From JANJUB01 sp031386985 (GTDB taxonomy: Bacteria > Armatimonadota > Fimbriimonadia > Fimbriimonadales > Fimbriimonadaceae): a stretch of 64,000 nt of DNA. Where the stretch lies: the NCBI GenBank assembly GCA_031386985.1, contig JANNCV010000020.1, positions 1 through 64,000 of the forward strand. Reading direction: 5' to 3'. A program made the position numbers and the translations under genes. Below are positions 59,034-64,000 of the stretch, one piece after another. The notes beneath the pieces were generated by a model. The model was given only the letters and a program-made list of their open reading frames with translations. It was not told the DNA's origin and searched no databases. The stretch's first letter is position 1, and every line of letters begins with the position of its first letter.

Positions 59034-59873
59034 TTATTTGCCGGGTTGGCTCGTAATCGCGTAATCGGCTTGCGAGAATTTCTTGTTGAACTTGTATAGG
59101 CCAGCCCAGTGCGTAATCCATGGTTTCTTTTTGAGGTCAACGCGCATCTCTTTCACGGTCACGGGAAGAAATCGCGCCCCATCTACACTCACTTCGATCT
59201 CGCTCTTTCCAAGTTTTTTGACCGCCGCTCCTCCTCGCGTGGCTCGTAGCCTATACGTGAGGTATTTCTGACCCTGATACGCCATGACACGTTCTTCCAT
59301 TTTGACTTTGTAGCCCGCTGCGCCCGATTTCCAGGCATTGAAAATGGGTGCCCATGAATCGAGGCCATCCATTAAGCCCTGGAACATCACCCTTCCGAAC
59401 TCTGAGGGAAAGATCGAAACGAGTTTCTTGGGGTCAGCGGTTGCGGATGGGTGTCTCGATGCCGCGGGCATCCCGTTTTTCGGCACAAACTGCCCATCAT
59501 AGAGGACAAAGCGAGACTTTCCATTGTTAACGTAAATGGCGGTGACCGGCTCTGACTTCACCACAAACGTGTCAATTCGATAGTGGCGATTATCGCCAAT
59601 TCGCATGATCCCATCAAACTGGCCGCGGCCTTCGGCAGTCTGGGCTAGCATATTCACGGTGACTTCGGTGTTCTTCAAGCTTCTGACCGCCGCTTCAACT
59701 TTCTTGGCGAGTTGATCAACCGTCAGTTTGGATGGCTTCCACAACTTGTCCCCCGGTTGCGGACGGCTAACCTGCGAAAAGACGCGATCAAGATCGGCCC
59801 CTTTTTGTTTCAAATCTTGAGTGGTCGGGGGTTTTTGTTGGCCGAGAGCGGCGAGGAGTAACAGTTCAATCAT
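59034..59873 (-). CDS. Secreted LolA-like or outer-membrane-lipoprotein-sorting-like protein
   Basis: 279 residues from ATG 59873 (overlaps the GH57 stop by 8 bases). Signal-like MIELLLLAALGQ. The pattern KKVEAAVRSLKNTEVTVNMLAQTAEGRGQFDGIMRIGDNRHYRIDTFVVKSEPVTAIYVNNGKSRFVLYDGQ resembles LolA/RseB-type half-barrels that bind lipoproteins, with a C-terminal YLTYRLRATRGGAAVKK...FLPVTVKEMRVDLKK section. Assignment by general layout only; no catalytic motif. In-frame sequence up to 60128 lies inside the upstream gene and is rejected. Confidence 0.5.
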   Translation of the reverse strand: MIELLLLAALGQQKPPTTQDLKQKGADLDRVFSQVSRPQPGDKLWKPSKLTVDQLAKKVEAAVRSLKNTEVTVNMLAQTAEGRGQFDGIMRIGDNRHYRIDTFVVKSEPVTAIYVNNGKSRFVLYDGQFVPKNGMPAASRHPSATADPKKLVSIFPSEFGRVMFQGLMDGLDSWAPIFNAWKSGAAGYKVKMEERVMAYQGQKYLTYRLRATRGGAAVKKLGKSEIEVSVDGARFLPVTVKEMRVDLKKKPWITHWAGLYKFNKKFSQADYAITSQPGK

Positions 59874-61563
59874 GGTGAGTTTGCCAAAGGCTGAGATCCA
59901 ACTCCTGAAACGGAGCATCCTTATCCTTACAATCATAAAAATACGTTTTTTCTGCCTCTGAAAGTTCGTTTCCGTTTCGAATTTCTTGCGACATGGTGGC
60001 GAGCATGTTAAATCGGTCGAGATGATCTTGAATTCGAACCTCGGAATAATCACTCGCCGAGAACGTTGAGATGAGGAATTGCCAGTCTGAAGATTGGGCC
60101 AACAACAGTTCGCGAGCTGCCTGTTCAACGAGTTCGCGCTCCAAATCAGAATCGGGGCTGTTCAGGAGTAGATTGGCAAGCCTTTGCTCCGCCCGATAAA
60201 GTTTTTCCCAAGTCCAGAAATTGGCGTCGTTTAGCCAAACATAGTGGTAGCCGCCCTCACCCCATGAGCCTTCGGGAAGGGAAATGGTTTTGTGAGCGGG
60301 CACCTCGTCCACGATCTCGCCACCCGACATGCAGCGCACCTGTCCTATCGCATCCAAGCGCGTTGCTAGCTCATAGAGAAACTCCGGGCCCTCCCACCAC
60401 CAGTGACCGAAAAGTTCGGTGTCATACATTGCAGTGAGAGTTCCCTCATGACCGGAAACGCCGCGATAACTGCCGAGCGTTGCTCCCACTGTTTCCGCCA
60501 TGTCTTGCGCGTGCGCGCCGAGACGCTCAAACGCTAGCCAAGGGTCGTAAGGGGCTTTCCTTCCCAAGTCTTGCTTATCCTGGCTGACCCGCCAGTAGCG
60601 CAAGCGCCCTGGATAAAGCTGCTTATGGAACTCAAGATAATGCTCATCGCCGGGATAGCCATGATCGCCCGACCACACCTTGACCGTAGTCTGCGGGTCC
60701 CTGGCGAAGATTTTCATGCCCGACGGCAAGTCGTAAACTTCATATTCGCTACGAATATCTGTGGGTGGCACGAAAAACTTGCTGGATTGGGCAAAGAGCT
60801 CGGCAAGCTGGGGAAACTTGGAGGCATAGGTTCCCAGAGGCTGCCCTCCCTTCACCATGTGGCTATCTACGAACATATACTCGATTCCCGACTCAACGAG
60901 AATCTCATCAACTCCTGCGCGTTTTGAACCAGGAATAACTTGGGCCGTTTCAAAAGTGGGCGGCTTCCAATCGTATCCGGGGCGGTAGGCACACTCGGGG
61001 AGCCACATGCCGCGCGGTTTTCTCCCGAAATGCTTTTGGTAGGTTCTCACTCCGAGCTCAACTTGAGCTCTTACCGATTCGTCCGTACCAAGTAGCGGGA
61101 GGTAACCGTGTGTGGCGGCACTTGTGATGAGTTCAATGCTGCCGTTATCCTGAAAGTGCCGAAACCCTTCTAGAATGGAGCGGCCCCAGCGGGTTTGATA
61201 TTGGTCCAGATACTTCCGGAAAGTGCGTTGCCAAAACTCCGCGAGGCCAACATAACCGAGTTCGTTTTGCTTGCGAAACTTTTCGGCATCTTCCTCGGCG
61301 TAACCGATCTTATCCCGGCAGTAACCCTCGAAGTCGTTCTTAAAGCTTTCATCAGCAAGTTGCTCGGCTAGGATTGGGGTGATGTTGAGGGTCCACCGAG
61401 GCTTTATCCCCCTTTCTTCGAGCCTGCTCAGGACATCGAGTAAGGGCAGATAGCACTCCACCGCGGACTCATTAATCCAATCCGTACCGTGCGGCGATTT
61501 GCCGTGCGAAAGCACGTAAGGCATGTGGGAGTGGAGGCAAAGCTGAAAGCGGCCCAGGGCCAT
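59866..61563 (-). CDS. GH57 1,4-alpha-glucan branching enzyme-like protein
   Basis: 565 residues of the GH57 branching-enzyme type (DUF1957 family). Motifs: LHSHMPYV near the start, GMWLPECAYRPGYDW with the catalytic Glu, and MYDTELFGHWWWEGPEFL with the catalytic Asp, then the C-terminal helical domain. It forms alpha-1,6 branches in glycogen. TACAAT ends five bases before the ATG, so the mRNA is probably leaderless. The next gene overlaps its stop. Confidence 0.9.
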   Translation of the reverse strand: MALGRFQLCLHSHMPYVLSHGKSPHGTDWINESAVECYLPLLDVLSRLEERGIKPRWTLNITPILAEQLADESFKNDFEGYCRDKIGYAEEDAEKFRKQNELGYVGLAEFWQRTFRKYLDQYQTRWGRSILEGFRHFQDNGSIELITSAATHGYLPLLGTDESVRAQVELGVRTYQKHFGRKPRGMWLPECAYRPGYDWKPPTFETAQVIPGSKRAGVDEILVESGIEYMFVDSHMVKGGQPLGTYASKFPQLAELFAQSSKFFVPPTDIRSEYEVYDLPSGMKIFARDPQTTVKVWSGDHGYPGDEHYLEFHKQLYPGRLRYWRVSQDKQDLGRKAPYDPWLAFERLGAHAQDMAETVGATLGSYRGVSGHEGTLTAMYDTELFGHWWWEGPEFLYELATRLDAIGQVRCMSGGEIVDEVPAHKTISLPEGSWGEGGYHYVWLNDANFWTWEKLYRAEQRLANLLLNSPDSDLERELVEQAARELLLAQSSDWQFLISTFSASDYSEVRIQDHLDRFNMLATMSQEIRNGNELSEAEKTYFYDCKDKDAPFQELDLSLWQTHHD

Positions 61564-61633
61564 ATATGATTGTAGCCGTTTAGGGCGAGCCCTTCAACAT
61601 TGGCTCTGGATTCTTGAATCAGTTAGGGCCGTG

Positions 61634-61975
61634 TCAGGCTGCGGTTGGAAGGACCAGAACCTGGAGCAAAAAATTCCCCGCCGGAATAGAGCCTTCAAAA
61701 ATAACGAGAATCTTTTTGTCGTAGAGCAATGCTTCACGGGCAGATTGGAACGCCCATTTTGGCCAACGGCTTGACCATCCTGTTGTTCCCTCGTTGAACT
61801 GAACTTGAAAGTCGCCATCGAAAACGCGCCCGGCATGCGCGATAAAACCGATTTTAGCGTCAAGTCCAGCTTCTCTCAATTGTGTCAATTGTTCGGTTGA
61901 AATCCCGTCTAGTGCCAAACCCGACACCAAGATCGCCTCAACCTTTTCTAATTGAGTTGTTCGTCTTGCTCTCAT
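61634..61975 (-). CDS. Hypothetical protein
   Basis: 113 residues from ATG 61975, chosen because CATAAT ends six bases before it; in-frame sequence up to 62059 has no support. No family recognised. It is soluble, with a helical start (RRTTQLEKVEAILVSGLALDGISTEQLTQLREAGLDAKIGFIAHAG) and a beta-rich end (KKILVIFEGSIPAGNFLLQVLVLP). Confidence 0.5.
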   Translation of the reverse strand: MRARRTTQLEKVEAILVSGLALDGISTEQLTQLREAGLDAKIGFIAHAGRVFDGDFQVQFNEGTTGWSSRWPKWAFQSAREALLYDKKILVIFEGSIPAGNFLLQVLVLPTAA

Positions 61976-62075
61976 CAATCTATTATGAGCGAAACTGCAA
62001 GCCGGGTGGCTTCTAATTTTCAGATGCACTAGTTTGAATCGAGCCGATCTCGCTGCCAAACTAAGGCAACACGTT

Positions 62076-62600
62076 TCATGAAGAAGTTTCCGCTACGATG
62101 ATGGATTCGATGCCGCCTCGCACATTGAAATGCCCGGTTACGCGCATCCATCGGGGACTACACGCCCCGGCAAGCTCGTCCAGCAGGCGATTCGTTACGG
62201 CCTCGTAGAAAATGCCCTCATTCCTAAAACTGTAGTAGTACAATTTGAGGCTTTTGAGTTCAATACACAGCTGATCAGGGATGTATTCTAGCTCGATTAT
62301 CGCAAAATCAGGCTGCCCGGTCTTTGGGCAAACACTTGTGAACTCGGGGCAGATGTGGGTGATGGTGTAATCACGGTGGGGAGCTGGGTTGGGAAAGGTT
62401 TCGATATCGAGCATCTGATTTTGATTGTGCCCTTTTTCTTTTGGTGTGCGTTCGGGGAGGGGGCGGGGTAAGTTCGGTAGTTCGGGCGGGATTGGAACGG
62501 CTCGGAGAGACGGTACAACGCAGAAGCCAGTGGAGCATAGCCAGCGTGAGTTAAAGTGTTCCCCAAACCAACCCCCATCAAAAGAGCCACAATAATCCAA
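62076..62600 (-). CDS. queF: NADPH-dependent preQ0 reductase QueF
   Basis: Reduces 7-cyano-7-deazaguanine (preQ0) to preQ1 for queuosine synthesis. The catalytic region is clear: ETFPNP, PEFTSVCPKTGQPDFA with the thioimide Cys and the Asp, IELKSLKLYYYSFRNEGIFYEAV, and PRWMRVTGHFNVRGGIE. The N-terminus is doubtful. The farthest in-frame start is TTG 62600, which overlaps the divergent gene's start; the first ATG is 62414, but the residues before it (PERTPKEKGHNQNQ) look like a real QueF leader. The true start may lie between these, on a non-ATG codon. Confidence 0.85.
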   Translation of the reverse strand: MDYCGSFDGGWFGEHFNSRWLCSTGFCVVPSLRAVPIPPELPNLPRPLPERTPKEKGHNQNQMLDIETFPNPAPHRDYTITHICPEFTSVCPKTGQPDFAIIELEYIPDQLCIELKSLKLYYYSFRNEGIFYEAVTNRLLDELAGACSPRWMRVTGHFNVRGGIESIIVAETSS

Positions 62601-63703
62601 TGGATCCAGTTCGAGTGGGTGTTATCGGTTGCGGGAATATTAGTGGCATTTACCTGGAGAACATGTGCTCCTATCCGGCGTTACATGTCTTGGCCGTCGC
62701 TGATCTGGACTTGGAGCGGGCGAACGGCAAAGCGACCCAACATGGAATCCCCAAGGCTTGCACGGCGCGAGAACTCATTGACGACCCAGAAATCGAGATA
62801 GTCGTGAACCTCACCGTTCCCAAAGTTCATGCCCCTATCAACAATGCCGCCCTCGAAGCGGGCAAACACGTCTACGTTGAAAAACCCTGGGCAACCGATG
62901 TTAATGAGGGCCGAAACGTTATCACATACGCCCAACTTGGAGGCCAACTAACTGGCGCCGCTCCCGACACGTTCCTTGGTGCCGGAATCCAGACGTGCCG
63001 CGAACTCATTGATTCAGGCGCAATCGGTCAGCCGATTGCCGCTAACGCCTTTATGATGTGTCACGGCCACGAAAGTTGGCATCCCTCTCCGGAGTTCTAT
63101 TACGAGGTCGGAGGCGGCCCCCTCTTTGATATGGGCCCTTATTATCTAACGGCGATGGTGAACCTTATGGGGCCGGTCGAGAAGGTTCAGGGGCTATCGA
63201 AGATTACTTTTGAAGAGCGCGCGATCACGAGTGAGCCCCTAATGGGAACCAAAATCTATCCCGAAACACCAACTCACATTGTGGGAATCCTCGACTTTGA
63301 AAATGGAGCGGCCGGGCAGGTAACCATGAGCTTTGATGTTTGGCATCACACGATGCCTCATATTGAGATTTACGGTACCGAAGGTTCCCTGATTGTTCCG
63401 GACCCGAACGGCTTCGGCGGGCCCGTGAAGATCAAGAACGCAAAGGGCCAAGAATGGGAAGAAATCCCGATAAAACGCCCTTACTCGCACAATTCACGGG
63501 GGTTGGGAGTGCTCGATATGGCATCGGCATTAAGGAGGAATAGGCGGCCGCGAGCGAGCGGTGAGCTTGCGTTCCACGTACTTGAGATCATGGATGGGAT
63601 TTTGGAAGCCTCAAAGCGACGAAATCTGGTCAAAATTGAGTCGCACGTTGATCGCCCGCTAAGCCTAAGTTCGGAACTCGTTCCGGGCGATTGGATTGAA
63701 TGA
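62600..63703 (+). CDS. Gfo/Idh/MocA family NAD(P)-dependent sugar oxidoreductase
   Basis: 367 residues. Rossmann NAD(P) site VGVIGCGNISGIYLENM, the EKPWATDVNEG motif (EKP) that carries the catalytic Lys, and a C-terminal substrate domain with a typical GGGPLFDMGPYYL (DxGxxxxH-like, with Asp and Tyr). Oxidises or reduces a sugar or cyclitol; substrate not deducible. CACAAT ends six bases before the ATG. The next gene overlaps its stop. Confidence 0.88.
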   Translation: MDPVRVGVIGCGNISGIYLENMCSYPALHVLAVADLDLERANGKATQHGIPKACTARELIDDPEIEIVVNLTVPKVHAPINNAALEAGKHVYVEKPWATDVNEGRNVITYAQLGGQLTGAAPDTFLGAGIQTCRELIDSGAIGQPIAANAFMMCHGHESWHPSPEFYYEVGGGPLFDMGPYYLTAMVNLMGPVEKVQGLSKITFEERAITSEPLMGTKIYPETPTHIVGILDFENGAAGQVTMSFDVWHHTMPHIEIYGTEGSLIVPDPNGFGGPVKIKNAKGQEWEEIPIKRPYSHNSRGLGVLDMASALRRNRRPRASGELAFHVLEIMDGILEASKRRNLVKIESHVDRPLSLSSELVPGDWIE

Positions 63704-64000
63704 CTTGGAGTGCCATCATGGGTTTTCGTAGGCTGGGTGCGATTGCGATCGTCGCCCTATTCTGCTATTGGGTCACCTCCTCAATCGTGGGTCCGACTAA
63801 GCAAAGGGAACTCCAACGTGATCGTAGCGGGCGCGATTATATCACTCGGGCCGTTCCCGAATTCCTCTCATTTTGGGACTTCGATGAGTTCGAGGGTCGA
63901 GCCGCGGGAGAGCTAAAGGCAAGTAGAGACTATGAGGCGATAAAGCTGACATTCAAGCATGCGAGAAAGATTCTCGGCAAGCCCATAAAATATGGCCAAA
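63700..64000 (+). CDS. Hypothetical membrane-anchored protein, 3' truncated by the window end
   Basis: Starts at ATG 63700 (ATGA overlap with the preceding stop; a second ATG is at 63718). The first 100 codons are open to the end of the window: MTWSAIMGFRRLGAIAIVAL, a signal anchor FCYWVTSSIVG, then a hydrophilic, charged region (LQRDRSGRDYITRAVPEFLSFWDFDEFEGRAAGELKASRDYE). The overlap with the oxidoreductase gene suggests a shared transcript. Not recognised. Confidence 0.6.
   Translation, partial: MTWSAIMGFRRLGAIAIVALFCYWVTSSIVGPTKQRELQRDRSGRDYITRAVPEFLSFWDFDEFEGRAAGELKASRDYEAIKLTFKHARKILGKPIKYGQ

Noticed and set aside
59874..60128. N-terminal extension of the LolA-like gene
   Set aside because: Lies wholly inside the GH57 3' end and has no signal sequence; the ATG at 59873 gives a better export signal.
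62297..62590. Minus-strand frame beside queF that could extend its N-terminus by a frameshift
   Set aside because: The QueF frame itself already carries a family-like leader, and this frame has no similarity to QueF.
1..64000. CRISPR array, tRNA or rRNA genes, prophage, insertion sequence
   Set aside because: No direct-repeat/spacer array, no cloverleaf with TTCRA arm in a non-coding gap, and no transposase, integrase or phage structural gene was seen by eye. A small RNA could be missed.

Overview
The window is a stretch of bacterial chromosome, moderately GC-rich by eye. It carries a complete terminal respiratory chain, a piece of the ribosomal spc operon, gyrB, an Fe-S assembly operon and many secreted or accessory genes. 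The gene content (alternative complex III with a caa3 oxidase of A2 type, SufU rather than IscU, zinc-type S14, many secreted repeat and beta-propeller proteins, a planctomycete-type thioredoxin-fold protein) suggests a Gram-negative-type, aerobic, probably heterotrophic lineage in the Armatimonadota/Fimbriimonadia neighbourhood. That placement is an inference and no rRNA is present to test it.

Layout. 1-11.7 kb: one long plus-strand operon, actB(partial)-actC-actD-actE-actF-small subunit-sco-coxB-coxA-coxC-coxD, encoding quinol:cytochrome c oxidoreductase plus the oxygen reductase, with start/stop overlaps at most junctions. 11.9-15.5 kb: a secreted Lys/Gly/His-tailed protein, a metallo-beta-lactamase-fold hydrolase, a DUF1015 protein and a divergent short-chain polyprenyl synthase. 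15.5-21.2 kb: minus-strand rpsZ-rpsH-rplF-rplR-rpsE-rpmD-rplO-secY-adk-map, starting abruptly at S14 behind its own promoter. 21.3-23.7 kb: two frameshifted genes and an unknown acidic protein. 23.7-28.7 kb: STN-domain protein, anti-sigma-like protein, an ArsR-type regulator with a clear palindromic operator, a serine hydrolase, a PKD protein and ymdB. 28.8-32.4 kb: a sialate esterase-like protein, palindromic repeat clusters, 21-bp tandem arrays and a large secreted repeat protein. 32.4-36.0 kb: gyrB and a two-gene winged-helix/nucleotidyltransferase (toxin-antitoxin-like) module. 36-47 kb: ceramidase-like, acyl-CoA dehydrogenase-like, esterase, a PurN-PlsC fusion with NAD-kinase-like and SPFH genes, sialidase-like, lipoyl E2, alpha/beta hydrolase, ScpA. 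47.2-50.1 kb: sufS-sufU-sufT-like-rrf2-iscA-like. 50.2-58.5 kb: beta-propeller genes, dapA, an FAD amine-oxidase-like gene, secreted proteins, a sulfatase and a candidate selenoprotein. 58.5-64 kb: glutathione peroxidase, LolA-like protein, GH57 branching enzyme, queF, a Gfo/Idh oxidoreductase and a gene running off the end.

Two observations stand out. First, the gene at 57540-58436 (minus) is a thioredoxin-like protein interrupted by a single in-frame UGA (58275-58277), followed at the right distance by a perfect stem-loop with a G in its apical loop. It reads as a selenocysteine codon with a bacterial SECIS element. Second, many single genes and operon heads lack a Shine-Dalgarno and carry a TAnnnT-like -10 box about six bases before the start codon. 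Leaderless transcription therefore looks common here, and it helped choose several start codons. Frameshifted genes at 21.3-23.2 kb and 50.7-51.7 kb may be real decay or sequencing errors.
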